Source of the DNA: an uncultured Opitutales bacterium
Lineage (GTDB): Bacteria; Verrucomicrobiota; Verrucomicrobiia; Opitutales; Intestinicryptomonadaceae
Reading direction: 5' to 3'
Length of the DNA: 38,779 bases
Assembly (NCBI GenBank): GCA_900552245.1
Contig: URYY01000004.1
Span: forward strand, 1 to 38,779
Part shown: piece by piece, positions 9,044 through 18,400 of the stretch
How positions within the stretch are numbered: position 1 is the stretch's first letter
Layout: the number at the start of each line of letters is the position of its first letter
Position numbers and translations under genes: made by a program
Notes under the pieces: model-generated
Database searches by the model: none
What the model was told of the DNA's origin: nothing
The model's input: only the letters and a program-made list of their open reading frames with translations

Positions 9044-10798
9044 ATGAGAAGGTACTTTAAAAATATACACGAATTTATAGAAAGCCTCGAGGAGTGCGGC
9101 GAATTAAAGAGAATATCGGAGGAAGTGTCGCCTGAAATTGAGATTTCAAGGATTACAGACGCCGAGTCAAAGAAGCCGCGCGGCGGCAAGGCGCTGCTCT
9201 TTGAAAATGTCAAAGGTTCAAAGTTTAAGGTTGCAACAAATCTGTTTGGCAGCGACTTTAGAATGGCTATGGCTCTCGGAGTAAAGACTCTTGCAAATGC
9301 GGGCGACGAAATAGAGAAGCTCACAAAAATTTCACCGCCCAAAAGTTTTGCAGACATTTTAGAGACGGCAAAAAAGATTTTGCCTCTTGCCAAGATTTTG
9401 CCCTCAAAATATCGCGGTAAAGTCGCCCCCTGCCAAGAGGTGGTAAAGAAGTTTGACGAGGTCGATTTGTCGGAAATACCCGTTTTAAAGTGCTGGCCTA
9501 AAGATGCGGGCAGATTTGTGACTCTGCCGCTTGTCTTTACAAAATCGCTCGACGGCAAAGTCGGGAATCTCGGAATGTACAGGCTACAAGTTTTCGACAA
9601 AAACACAACCGGCATGCACTGGCACATACATAAAGACGGCGCGCACTTTTACGGCGAATACAAAAAAGCCGGTGCGCGAATGCCCGTAGCCGTCGCAATA
9701 GGAGCATCTCCGGCAACAATATTTGCCGCCACTGCCCCACTTCCGCGAAATGTCGATGAGCTTTTACTGGCGGGCTTTTTCCAGAAAGGCTCCGTAAAAA
9801 TGGTAAAGTGCAAGACCATAGATATGGAAGTTCCGGCGGAGGCTGACTTTGTTTTGGAAGGCTACGTTGAGCCGGACGAATTGCGATTGGAAGGCCCATT
9901 TGGCGACCACACCGGCTACTACTCTCTAGCCGATATGTACCCCGTATTCCACGTTACGGCAATTACAAGGCGCGAAAAGCCCATATATTGCGCCACCCTC
10001 GTGGGTCCTCCGCCCATGGAAGACTGCTATATGGCAAAGGCCACAGAGCGCATATTCCTGCCGCTTTTAAAGACAATTTTTCCGGAAATTAGAGATTACT
10101 TTTTGCCCTGGGAGGGCGTCTTTCACAACATAGCTATAGTCTCCATAAAGAAGGAGTATCCGGCGCACGCCGACCGCCTAATAAGCGGGCTGTGGGGACA
10201 GGGGCAGATGAGCTTCTGCAAGGCCATAGTCGCAGTCGATGAAGACGTGGATCCATCGGATTTAAAGAGAGTCTGGGAAATCTTTGCAGAGCGCTTTGAT
10301 TTTAGCACCGATTTAATTTTGTCAAAGGGCGTATTGGACGTTTTGGACCACGCCTCAAACAGCGCGTTATTCGGCTCTAAAATCGGCATAGACCTAACGT
10401 CGAAATTGGGCGACGAGCCTCGCCGCACGCCGCAAAAATTTGCGGAGGATTGCGATGTAAAGGACATAGCAAAAGCCGCCGGAGTCGATGAAGATTGCGT
10501 GGAAGTATTTGATAAATTTTGCGCTATAAAAATAGATAAAGGAGAGCTTTCCGGACGCGATATCTTGAAGGAATTTTCAAGCTCGGAGGCCTTCAAGTTC
10601 TTTAAGGTAGTTGCAATTTTTGACGAGAATGTAGATATAAAAAACGTCTCAAAAATGCTCTGGAAATGCTTTAACAACGTTGATCCCGCAAGCGATGTAA
10701 TATTCTCGGCAAATGCAATTTTTGTTGACGCCTGCAAGAAAAACGCCGCCGACGGGCGCACCCGCCCGTGGCCGGACGAGCTTGTTTTTGACGAATAA
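9044..10798 (+). CDS. ubiD: UbiD-family prenyl-FMN decarboxylase (MqnL-type)
   Basis: The start is taken at ATG 9044 (MRRYFKNIHEFIESLEE), 1 bp after the ubiX stop and with GGTGAG just upstream; a longer in-frame reading lies inside ubiX and is unlikely. The 584-residue protein has UbiD landmarks: the N-terminal helix, TTGMHWHIHKDGAHF, and the active-site region LEGPFGDHTGYYS with the conserved Glu, followed by VTAITRREKPIY. UbiD enzymes are reversible decarboxylases needing prenylated FMN, Mn and K. With UbiX and a UbiA homologue next door, the likely substrate is a prenylated 1,4-dihydroxy-6-naphthoate. The C-terminal ~100 residues are a less conserved extension. Confidence 0.9.
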   Translation: MRRYFKNIHEFIESLEECGELKRISEEVSPEIEISRITDAESKKPRGGKALLFENVKGSKFKVATNLFGSDFRMAMALGVKTLANAGDEIEKLTKISPPKSFADILETAKKILPLAKILPSKYRGKVAPCQEVVKKFDEVDLSEIPVLKCWPKDAGRFVTLPLVFTKSLDGKVGNLGMYRLQVFDKNTTGMHWHIHKDGAHFYGEYKKAGARMPVAVAIGASPATIFAATAPLPRNVDELLLAGFFQKGSVKMVKCKTIDMEVPAEADFVLEGYVEPDELRLEGPFGDHTGYYSLADMYPVFHVTAITRREKPIYCATLVGPPPMEDCYMAKATERIFLPLLKTIFPEIRDYFLPWEGVFHNIAIVSIKKEYPAHADRLISGLWGQGQMSFCKAIVAVDEDVDPSDLKRVWEIFAERFDFSTDLILSKGVLDVLDHASNSALFGSKIGIDLTSKLGDEPRRTPQKFAEDCDVKDIAKAAGVDEDCVEVFDKFCAIKIDKGELSGRDILKEFSSSEAFKFFKVVAIFDENVDIKNVSKMLWKCFNNVDPASDVIFSANAIFVDACKKNAADGRTRPWPDELVFDE

Positions 10799-10887
10799 AA
10801 ATATTGATTATATTAAAGAATTTTGTTTTTATTTGATTATGCGGGGAGGATTTATTCCGACCTATAAATTCTACACCGATAGCCAGC

Positions 10888-11439
10888 ATGGATAAAGTCT
10901 TTGAAAAAATTGAAAGTTTAGTCTCGCTTACAGGCAGATTTTTTGAAGCTATGTGGGCTCAGCCGCACGCAAAGGGAATTCTGATAGCAATTGCCTGCCT
11001 AATTGTGCTCTTAATAGTTGTAAGGTGCATAAGAAAGAAGTTTGCCCCAATAAAGCTTTTCAATAATTCGGCGGGTGTAATTACCGTTACGCCAAAAGCT
11101 TTGGACGAGCTAGTGCAAAGCGTATGTTACTCTATGGGTGCGCTAAACCGCCCAAGTGTTAAGATATACGTAAGGCGCGGGAAGCTGTGCATGTTAGTGT
11201 CTCTCAAGCTTGAGATGGGCCAGAAGCTCTCGGAGGTATCCGCGGAACTTCAAGACGAGCTTACAAAGGCCTGCCGCGAGCACCTTGGCGTGGAAAAGCT
11301 CGGAACTATAGACGTCAGAATCAAAGGCTTTAAGGGAATACTTTCAAAGCCACACGAGCCATTTAAGCCCTTGGAGGCTCTCGACGAAACTCCGGCAAAC
11401 GACGGGCAGGAAAACAATCCCTTCTTTAAGCAAAGCTAA
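10888..11439 (+). CDS. Asp23/Gls24- or AmaP-like membrane-anchored protein
   Basis: The protein has 183 residues. A short cytosolic N-terminus is followed by one membrane segment (about residues 29-48, GILIAIACLIVLLIVV) and then a soluble domain with the alternating strand and helix pattern of the Asp23/Gls24 family: GVITVTPKALDELVQSV, PSVKIYVRRGKLCMLVSLKL and VSAELQDELTKACREHLGV. The equivalent in Firmicutes, AmaP, anchors Asp23 at the membrane under cell-envelope stress. Here the gene is alone, with no asp23 partner in view. A 89-bp gap separates it from ubiD, so it may have its own promoter. Family membership is by pattern and should be treated as probable. Confidence 0.5.
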   Translation: MDKVFEKIESLVSLTGRFFEAMWAQPHAKGILIAIACLIVLLIVVRCIRKKFAPIKLFNNSAGVITVTPKALDELVQSVCYSMGALNRPSVKIYVRRGKLCMLVSLKLEMGQKLSEVSAELQDELTKACREHLGVEKLGTIDVRIKGFKGILSKPHEPFKPLEALDETPANDGQENNPFFKQS

Positions 11440-11487
11440 ATTCGCTTGCCAAAAGTTTTACTCGCTGCAAAAATTGCGCTTTGTTTT

Positions 11488-12141
11488 ATGAGTAAGGCGA
11501 GCGAAATTTTAAAAAGTTGCGTATTTTACGGAATACTGGATACAGGTTATGTTGCGCGCAAAGATATGAAGCTTAAATGCCGCGCCCTAATCGATGGCGG
11601 TGCCGGGATTATTCAGCTTAGAGCCAAGCGGGAATCCACAAAGCAAAGAGCCGAAATTGCACTTGAAATTGCCCCGCTTTTCGAGCGCGAAAACGCGCCA
11701 ATTTTCATAATAGATGACGACATAGACCTCGCAAAATCAATTTCATTTGCAGGGCTTCACATAGGCCAAGACGACACTCCGGCAGCGGAGGCTCGCGAGA
11801 TTCTCGGTGAAGGCAGAATCATAGGGCTTTCAACCCACTCGCCTGAGCAAGCAAGTGCCGCCGACAAGATGGCAGGCATTATAGACTACTTTGCAGTGGG
11901 CCCAGTTTACGCGACACAGACAAAACCCGGGCGCAAGCCGGTGGGCTTGGAGCTCGTCTCATACGCAAGCAAGATGAAGGCCCGCTTGCCTTGGTTTGCG
12001 ATAGGTGGAGTTAATCTAAAAACGGCAAAGGCTGTCCGAGACGCCGGGGCTGAGAGGATTGTTGCAGTAAGCGACGTTCTAAAGCCCGCCGACACCGCCA
12101 ACGCCGTCCGCGAATTAGTTGCGGAATTTCTAAAAGCCTAA
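11488..12141 (+). CDS. thiE: Thiamine-phosphate synthase
   Basis: ThiE joins hydroxymethylpyrimidine diphosphate and thiazole phosphate to make thiamine phosphate. The 217-residue TIM barrel shows the family blocks in order: IIQLRAKRES (phosphate and pyrimidine binding), IIDDDIDLAKS in place of the usual INDR-DLA, GLHIGQDDTPA, IIGLSTHSPEQ, DYFAVGPVYATQTKPG and WFAIGGVNLKTAKAVRDAGA. The start is placed at ATG 11488; an upstream in-frame TTG (11446) exists, but no clear ribosome binding site supports either. The IDDD variant at the normally Arg-containing position is a small oddity and leaves TenI as an alternative, though the GQDD and TQTKPG blocks favour ThiE. It ends the operon. Confidence 0.85.
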   Translation: MSKASEILKSCVFYGILDTGYVARKDMKLKCRALIDGGAGIIQLRAKRESTKQRAEIALEIAPLFERENAPIFIIDDDIDLAKSISFAGLHIGQDDTPAAEAREILGEGRIIGLSTHSPEQASAADKMAGIIDYFAVGPVYATQTKPGRKPVGLELVSYASKMKARLPWFAIGGVNLKTAKAVRDAGAERIVAVSDVLKPADTANAVRELVAEFLKA

Positions 12142-12163
12142 AGTCTTTCCCCCTACAAGGCCT

Positions 12164-12197
12164 AAAAAAATCCGCCTAAGCTCAGTGCTTAAGCGGA
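12164..12197 (-). terminator. Rho-independent terminator on the minus strand, downstream of hisA
   Basis: A 10-bp stem with one mismatch (TCCGCCTAAG at 12171-12180 with CTTAAGCGGA at 12187-12196) closes a ~6-nt loop. On the minus strand it is followed by seven T (12170-12164). On the plus strand it is followed by TTAAAAAG, so it would stop thiE transcripts poorly. It sits where the converging thiE and hisA units meet. Confidence 0.6.
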
Positions 12198-12246
12198 TTA
12201 AAAAGAAGTAAACCATACTGGGATTTATAAATATCGCCCAAAATAA

Positions 12247-12310
12247 AAAGGCGCAAATCAATTAAAGAAAAGCAAAGCTCCAAGTGCTACAAAAGCGTGA
12301 CTGCGCCTTT
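12247..12310 (-). repeat. Perfect 9-bp inverted repeat with a 46-nt loop in the hisA 3' region
   Basis: AAAGGCGCA (12247-12255) and TGCGCCTTT (12302-12310) are perfect inverted copies. Read on the minus strand the second arm is followed by TTTTTATTTT after the stem, so this could be the first of two hisA terminators, or the end of a short 3'-UTR RNA. The long loop makes it less typical than the hairpin at 12171. Confidence 0.4.
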
Positions 12311-12326
12311 AGAAAAGATTGCGCCC

Positions 12327-13049
12327 TCAGCTTACAATCGAAATTAAATCGCGCAAATCCACGCGCTTTTCATAAATTGCCTTGCCGACTATCGCACCCT
12401 CAAGCCCCTGCAAGTCGTTTAGAGCCACAATGTCTTCGCGCCTTGAAACTCCGCCGGATGCAATTAGCTTCATTCCAAATGGCGATATCTTCTCAAGCAT
12501 TGCCCTTTGCGCTTTCAAGTTTGGCCCAGTGAGCATTCCGTCTGTTGAAATGTCCGTATAGATAAGGTATTTTACGCCTTTCTTTGCCATATCTAAAGCC
12601 ATTTCAAGGGCGGATTTTTCCGCAATCTCAACCCAGCCCTTTATCGCAACCTTCCCGTCTTTTGCGTCTATGCCCACCGCCACTGCGTCTTTAAATTCCG
12701 CAACAAGCTCGTCCATAAATTCGGGGTTTGTGCAGGCCTTTGTTCCTATGATAGCTCTTGAAACGCCGCTATCTAAGGCGTTTTTAACGGCAGTTTTGTC
12801 GCGCATTCCCCCGCCCATTTCAACAAACATTCCAAGGGAGGCAATCTTTGCAACGCTATTTAAATTGGCAATTCCCCCCGCGAAGGCTCCGTCTAAGTCC
12901 ACAACGTGAATCCTGTCGCTGCCGGCGTCTAAAAACATCTTTGCCGCGTCTAAGGGATTTTCGTAGTAAACTGTCTTATCGCTTGCAAGCCCTTGGCGCA
13001 AACGCACGCACTTGCCTTCCTTTATGTCTATTGCGGGATAAATTTTCAT
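12327..13049 (-). CDS. hisA: HisA, ProFAR isomerase
   Basis: HisA is a (beta/alpha)8 barrel that isomerises ProFAR to PRFAR in histidine synthesis. The 240-residue sequence has the two catalytic Asp residues, Asp8 in YPAIDIKEGKCVRL and Asp128 in VGIDAKDGKV. It also has the two phosphate-binding blocks, GGGMRD and the late ASGGVSRREDI, and TDISTDGMLTGPN. The Asp pair plus the isolated HisA-type N-terminus distinguishes it from HisF and TrpF. No other his gene is adjacent, so the histidine genes are scattered in this genome. It is transcribed against thiE and has terminator structures just downstream. Confidence 0.95.
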   Translation of the reverse strand: MKIYPAIDIKEGKCVRLRQGLASDKTVYYENPLDAAKMFLDAGSDRIHVVDLDGAFAGGIANLNSVAKIASLGMFVEMGGGMRDKTAVKNALDSGVSRAIIGTKACTNPEFMDELVAEFKDAVAVGIDAKDGKVAIKGWVEIAEKSALEMALDMAKKGVKYLIYTDISTDGMLTGPNLKAQRAMLEKISPFGMKLIASGGVSRREDIVALNDLQGLEGAIVGKAIYEKRVDLRDLISIVS

Positions 13050-13238
13050 CTCTAGATATTCAAAAATTCACCCCGCTTAATCAACAAAAATTGAAAGCGC
13101 ACCATTAGAAAAATCCAGACCTAATCATAATAAAAATTTTAATTTAAAGCAAAAGCCTGAAAGCTTTTTAAATCCTGACTGCCCGCAAGCGCAAATTAAA
13201 GATAAATAAAAGGTTAACTCTGCCCTTAAGCATTTAAT

Positions 13239-13270
13239 AAAAAAGCCGGGGAGAAAAGTCGCCTCGGCTT
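13239..13270 (-). terminator. Rho-independent terminator of the DUF1080 lipoprotein gene
   Basis: AAGCCGGGG (13243-13251) pairs with CCTCGGCTT (13262-13270) with one mismatch, closing a 10-nt loop. On the minus strand it is followed by a run of six T starting within the stem foot (13244-13239). It lies 20 bp past the stop of the minus-strand gene at 13290. Confidence 0.7.
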
Positions 13271-13289
13271 AAGAGCTAAATGCAAAATT

Positions 13290-13937
13290 TTATATTCCCT
13301 GTGTAATTTTTATATTGCGGTAGATTGCATCGCCGTTTCCATGGTGCCCCTGGAAGCCAATCTTACCCTTTGTCGGAACTTTTGCCCTCGGTGTGTTTTG
13401 CAGCCACTTGTATGGAACTGAGCCGTCGGGATTTTTCTTGGCGTCGGTAAACTTCGACATATCAAAGTCGTTTATAAGCTCGCCGTTTATGTAAACTTTT
13501 ACGGACTGCCCTTTGCAAACAGCCTTGAGTGTGTTCCACTCGCCCACGGGTTTTGTGACGTCCTTGGAGGGCGGCTGAAAGCCGAATATAGCTCCGCAGG
13601 TACTCAATATGCCAGACTTGAGCCAATGTTCGTTGTCGGCTATCTGAATTTCAATAGAATCGGGAATCCAGTTGTCGGTATTCGTAGAGTAAATAATGAT
13701 GCCGCCATTGCCCGCCTTTGTAACTTTAAACTCAAGCTCCAATACGAAATTTTCGTACTCGCCCTTAGTCCAAAGAATCTCGTCTTTTGTGGACGAAAGC
13801 TCTCCGTTTTCGTTAAAGCTCCACACGGGGGCTTTGCATGTCGAATTCGACAAATCTTTCTTAAATAAGTCCTCCTGCTTTGCGCAACCTGTGAGGGTAA
13901 GCGCGGCAGCCGCCATCAGTGCAAGTAAACGTTTCAT
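13290..13937 (-). CDS. DUF1080 (3-keto-disaccharide hydrolase-like) lipoprotein
   Basis: A lipoprotein signal (MKRLLALMAAAALTLTGC, lipidated Cys18) precedes a ~195-residue domain with the concanavalin-like DUF1080 pattern: ILWTKGEYENFVLELEFKV, GNGGIIIYSTNTD, SIEIQIADNEHW, a WNTLKAVCKGQSVKVYINGE block and the ending GKIGFQGHHG-x3-IYRNIKI. DUF1080 domains are abundant in Planctomycetes and Verrucomicrobiota. Some members are 3-keto-disaccharide hydrolases, so a periplasmic or outer-membrane role in carbohydrate breakdown is plausible but not shown. It stands alone with its own terminator; the 61-bp gap to the efflux operon upstream does not exclude read-through. Confidence 0.8.
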   Translation of the reverse strand: MKRLLALMAAAALTLTGCAKQEDLFKKDLSNSTCKAPVWSFNENGELSSTKDEILWTKGEYENFVLELEFKVTKAGNGGIIIYSTNTDNWIPDSIEIQIADNEHWLKSGILSTCGAIFGFQPPSKDVTKPVGEWNTLKAVCKGQSVKVYINGELINDFDMSKFTDAKKNPDGSVPYKWLQNTPRAKVPTKGKIGFQGHHGNGDAIYRNIKITQGI

Positions 13938-13998
13938 GAGTTTTTAGTTTGCAAAAATTTACGCTTATTTGCAAGCTTCAAAATTGCCCTGCGGCTAA

Positions 13999-15480
13999 TT
14001 ACATCTCTTCGGTATCGGCGGCAATTCCGGCAGTTAGTGCGCCCGTTGCATGCGCCAATTGCGCTATCGATATCGCGAGTGAAGATTCAGCCGAAACTTT
14101 CTGCGAGCGCGCCTGAGACAATAGCGACTGCGCGTTTAGCAAGTCAGTTAGCGTACTTACGCCGTTATCGTAGGCGGCCTTGGTCGCGTTGTAGGCCTCT
14201 TGGCTTGCCTCGACTGCCGCCGTTGTGCTATCCAACTGCTTTAGCGCCGATTTGTAGGCGTAGTAGTATGTCCAAACTGCAGAAATTATGGAAATTTCAG
14301 TCTCCTTAAGCTGCTGAGCCGCCGCGCGTTCCTTTGCCCTTGAGCTTATCAGCTCATACTGCCTGCTAAAGCCCTCAAAAATATCCCATGTGAGCTGCGC
14401 GCCCAAAGAATACTGATTTGCGGGTGTTCCGTAGAATTCGTTTTCCGTATAGTCTGTCCAAACCATCGCTCCGACTGCGCTTATTTTCGGGAGAAAATCG
14501 CGTATGCTGGACTGCGTATTATACTTGGCCGCCGCCAAGTTTGAATAGGCCGCAAGAACGCTCTGGCGCTGCTTTAGCGCACTTGCCATAAGCTCCTCTA
14601 TGCGCTTTTCCGCCTCCTTGCTCTTTGGCAGGACAAAGTCTTCCGAAATTTGCAGAGTCTGATCCACCTCTATACCCAAGTAAGCCGCAAGGTTTGCCCT
14701 CGCACTCTCGACATTTGCCCTAGCCTGCTCAAGGGCAAACTCCGCATTCTTTGCGCTCGCGAGTGCCCTTAGCATATCCTGCTTGTTGCCGACATCGTTC
14801 TTGAAACGCGCGTTTGAGGCCTCGTAGGAATTCCTCGCATCTTCGAGATTTGCCATGGCGGTCTTTACCGATGCTAGCGCGCTATACAAGTTAAAGTAGC
14901 CCATATGAACGTTTAAAACCACATCTTGAAGGCTCTGGTTGTAGTCGAAATTAGCCGCCCTCAAGGATTCTTTGGCAGCCGACGACATCGCCTCGCGCTT
15001 GCCAAAGTCATACAAGAGCCAATTCATCTGCAAAGACGGCCCATAGCCCGTTGCCCAATAAGTTCCCACCCCTAGCGGGAAAAAGCTAACGTTTCTACTT
15101 TTTTGCCTGGTAACCTGCGCTCCAACGCTAATTGACGGAAAGTACTGCGAATCCACCTGCCCCTTCTGCGCCGCGTAAACCTTTGCCTGAAACCAATACA
15201 TGCGCGTTGAAGTATTGTTTTCAAGGGCTATGTCAACCAAGTCTTCGAGAGTGAGTTTCCTGCCCGATACGAGTTTGTCGGAGGCGCTTAAAGATTTTTC
15301 AAGCTCGGTAATTTCCTCAGTCTTTATCTGGGAAGGGGCTATGTACTTTTCCGGCAAAGCCTCCTTCGGAGCCTTCCAGTAACGTGTGGGAGTTTTCGCG
15401 ACATCATCGTCAACGGATACGCAAGAAGCCAGGAAAAGTGCGGCGCAAGAGCCTGCGATGCAAATCAAAGAATTTTTCAT
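13999..15480 (-). CDS. TolC/OprM-type outer-membrane efflux lipoprotein
   Basis: The 493-residue protein has a lipoprotein signal with lipobox LASC and Cys20, then the duplicated TolC-like organisation of long coiled-coil helices and short beta-barrel segments. Examples are LEDLVDIALENNTSTRMYWF near the start, the helical stretch around residues 190-270, a second barrel segment near 320-360, and a final helix with YNATKAAYDNGVSTLTDL, a classic OMF motif. It forms the outer-membrane exit duct of the RND pump encoded upstream (18-bp gap). A GGAGG ribosome binding site lies about 12 bp before the ATG. Lipidated OMFs of the OprM/NodT kind are common. Confidence 0.9.
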   Translation of the reverse strand: MKNSLICIAGSCAALFLASCVSVDDDVAKTPTRYWKAPKEALPEKYIAPSQIKTEEITELEKSLSASDKLVSGRKLTLEDLVDIALENNTSTRMYWFQAKVYAAQKGQVDSQYFPSISVGAQVTRQKSRNVSFFPLGVGTYWATGYGPSLQMNWLLYDFGKREAMSSAAKESLRAANFDYNQSLQDVVLNVHMGYFNLYSALASVKTAMANLEDARNSYEASNARFKNDVGNKQDMLRALASAKNAEFALEQARANVESARANLAAYLGIEVDQTLQISEDFVLPKSKEAEKRIEELMASALKQRQSVLAAYSNLAAAKYNTQSSIRDFLPKISAVGAMVWTDYTENEFYGTPANQYSLGAQLTWDIFEGFSRQYELISSRAKERAAAQQLKETEISIISAVWTYYYAYKSALKQLDSTTAAVEASQEAYNATKAAYDNGVSTLTDLLNAQSLLSQARSQKVSAESSLAISIAQLAHATGALTAGIAADTEEM

Positions 15481-15498
15481 AGCATTTAGCCTCCAAAA

Positions 15499-18400
15499 TT
15501 AGTCGTTTAAGTCGCCTCTGGCAAAGAATGGAATCTTGTCCAAGACATTTCTTTGCAATGCGTCAAACCAAAGGTAAACAACGGGCGTTACATACAGAGT
15601 TATAAGCTGCGAGAATATCAAACCTCCCACAACGACAACCCCCAGCGGTATTCTGCTTTCCGCATCGGCCTTGCCCCAACCCAAAGCTATGGGCAACATG
15701 CCCATTAGAGCCGCAAAGGTCGTCATGATAATGGGCCTAAAGCGGTCCATACAAGCCTTGTGCACGGCCTCGTAAGGGCTGTCGCCCTCCTTTTCGCGGG
15801 CTATTGCAAAGTCCACCACCAAGATACCGTTTTTCTTCACTATGCCCATGAGCATAAATACGCCTATTGCGGAGTAAATCGAAAGCTCCATATTAAAGAA
15901 ATATAGCGATGCAAATCCGCCCACAACCGCAACAGGAAGCGCAATCAAAACAGTTATCGGGTGTATGTAGCTCTCGTACAATATGCCGAGAATAACGTAC
16001 ATTACAAAGACTGCCACTAGCGCAAGTACAAGCAAACTGTACATCGTCTGCGAGAATGTAACAGCTTCGCCCACAAACTTGCCCGTGACGTTTTCAGGCA
16101 GAGTTTCGGCCGCAATTGAATCCACCCAATTCATGACATCGCCTATGGCTACACCCGGGGCGAGGTTAAAGGATATTGTGACCGAGGGGAAGTTGTCGAT
16201 ATGGTTTACCGAAACCGGAGCCAAGGTTGCCGACACGCTGCCTATGGAACTAAATGGAATTAAATTTGAAAGTTCATAGGCCTGCGAACTTGCATCCGTC
16301 CCAAAAATCGGCGAAACCCCGACGCCTCCCGTAACTATGCTATCGGGCGTAAAGAATAGCGACTGCGGGTCGGAAGTGTAGTAGCGCTGCGTCTTTTCCG
16401 CCTCCAAAATAGACCAATACTGGTTGAAGGTTGACTTTATCAAATAGTAGTAGAACTTCGCGTAAGTATCTCTAAAGACGGCCGAGAAGTTGTTTGCGCT
16501 AAGCCCCAGCATAGACGCCTTCTCCCTGTCTAATTCCAAATTGAGCGTGGGGTTATCCAAGTACATATCGCTCGAAACGCTAGAGAAGTAAACCCCGTAC
16601 TTAGAATACATCTTCGCAAGAAGCGCCCCGGCCGACCTGTACAGCGATTGCGAATCCATTGAGGTTATCGCAAACTGGTAGTTGCCCTGCTGCGTCGATA
16701 CGGCACCCGTCGAAATTTCCAGAGTTGGCTCAGCCTTTAAAAGCATCATAACGCCCGGTATCATAGCGGCGCGCTGGTTTATCTGGTTTACTATCTGCTC
16801 AATGGGCGGACGGCTCTGCTTGTCTTGCATAACGGCAAATGTAATGCCCATATTCGCATTTATAAAGCCCGTAACACCCGAAACCATAATGGCGCTCTGT
16901 ACGCCCTCCGTGCCCGAAACAACCTTGTAGACCTCGTCCTGCAAGACTTTCATCTCATTAGGAGAGCTCTTGGTGCTGGCCACAAAAACGCCCGTGGCAA
17001 ATCCGCTATCGCCTATAGGAAAAAATATTTTTGGCAAAACCATTCCAAAATAAACAGTTCCCGCCAAGCAGGCTATGAGTATCAGGGCTGTCAGAGCGTT
17101 TTGCTTTAACATCCAATACAAAGTTGGGCTGTAAAACTTTAAGAAGGAGGCCTCAATCTTATGAGCCATTTTCTCGATGAAGGTCTTGTCGTCTAAAGAC
17201 TTCTTTCTGGCCTGCAATACGCGCGAGCACATGAGAGGTGTCAGCGTAAGGCTTACGATGCCCGACATAATCGTGGCCGTCACAATAGTAATTGAAAACT
17301 CCTTGAAAACTCGCCCAATAATGCCGCTCATAAAAACAAGCGGAATAAACACCGCCGCAAGCGAAAGCGTCATACTTAAAATCGTAAAGCTTATCTCGCG
17401 GGCGGACGCAAAAGTTGCAGCCATTGGCGACTCTCCAAAATCCTCCATTCGGCGCACCGTGTTTTCGAGAAACACTATGGCATCGTCAACCAGAAAGCCT
17501 ATCGCCATTGTAAGCCCCATCAAACTCAAATTGTTTATGGAAAAGCCGAAGGACTTCATAAAGATAAAAGTTAAGACGAGCGAAAACGGCAGGGCTATTG
17601 CGGGTATGATAGTGTCCCTAATTCGACCCAAGAATAGGAATATGACAATCACAACAAGTACGAAAGCTATTACGATAGTCTCCTCTACGTCCTTAATGTT
17701 ATCCAATATGAGCTGCGAGCGGTCGTAAATCTGCAAAACCTTTATGGATTGCGGCAGCTCCGAATTTATCTCGTCAATTTTATCTCTTATGGCCGAAACC
17801 GTAGTGAGAGCGTTTCCGTCGGCAGTCTTTCTGACAGCAAGAATAACATTACTTGCAGTCTTTGTGTTTATGCCCGTATTTAAGCGCGTGAAAAAGCTCT
17901 TATTGAGAGTGTCGTACTGCAGGCCGTCCTCGACCTTTGCGACATCGCGCAAGAAAATTGGAATCCCTCCCCTATAGGATATAATTATATTCTCATAGTC
18001 GGCGGCTCTGCTTAGCTGCGTTTTTGGCAAGAGCACAAATAGGCTGCTAGGGCCTTCAAGCTGGCCTGCGCCGTACATATTGGTAGTCTGCGCCAAGGCG
18101 GCCTTAAGCTCAGTCATGGTAAGCCCCAAGCTAAAGAGCTTCTTTGTGTCCGCCTCAACTCTAACTGCGCGCGGAGAGGCATATACATCGACCTTTGAAA
18201 CGCCCTCTATCATGCTGAGCTTCTGGGCAATTTCCGTGTAGGCGTATTCGTACAACTCGCCCTCCGTCATAGCATCGCTTAATACGGTGTATATGATTAT
18301 GGGCATGTCGTTCGGGTTATTCTTGGAAAACGACGGCGGCGAGGGCAAATCGGAAGGCAAGTTACCCATGGCGCGCTGTATTGCCGACTGAACGTCGGTT

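Noticed and set aside
8711..9070. 119-codon minus-strand frame opposite ubiX
   Set aside because: Its composition (Arg/Leu/Pro rich) and position fit a shadow of the GC-richer ubiX gene.
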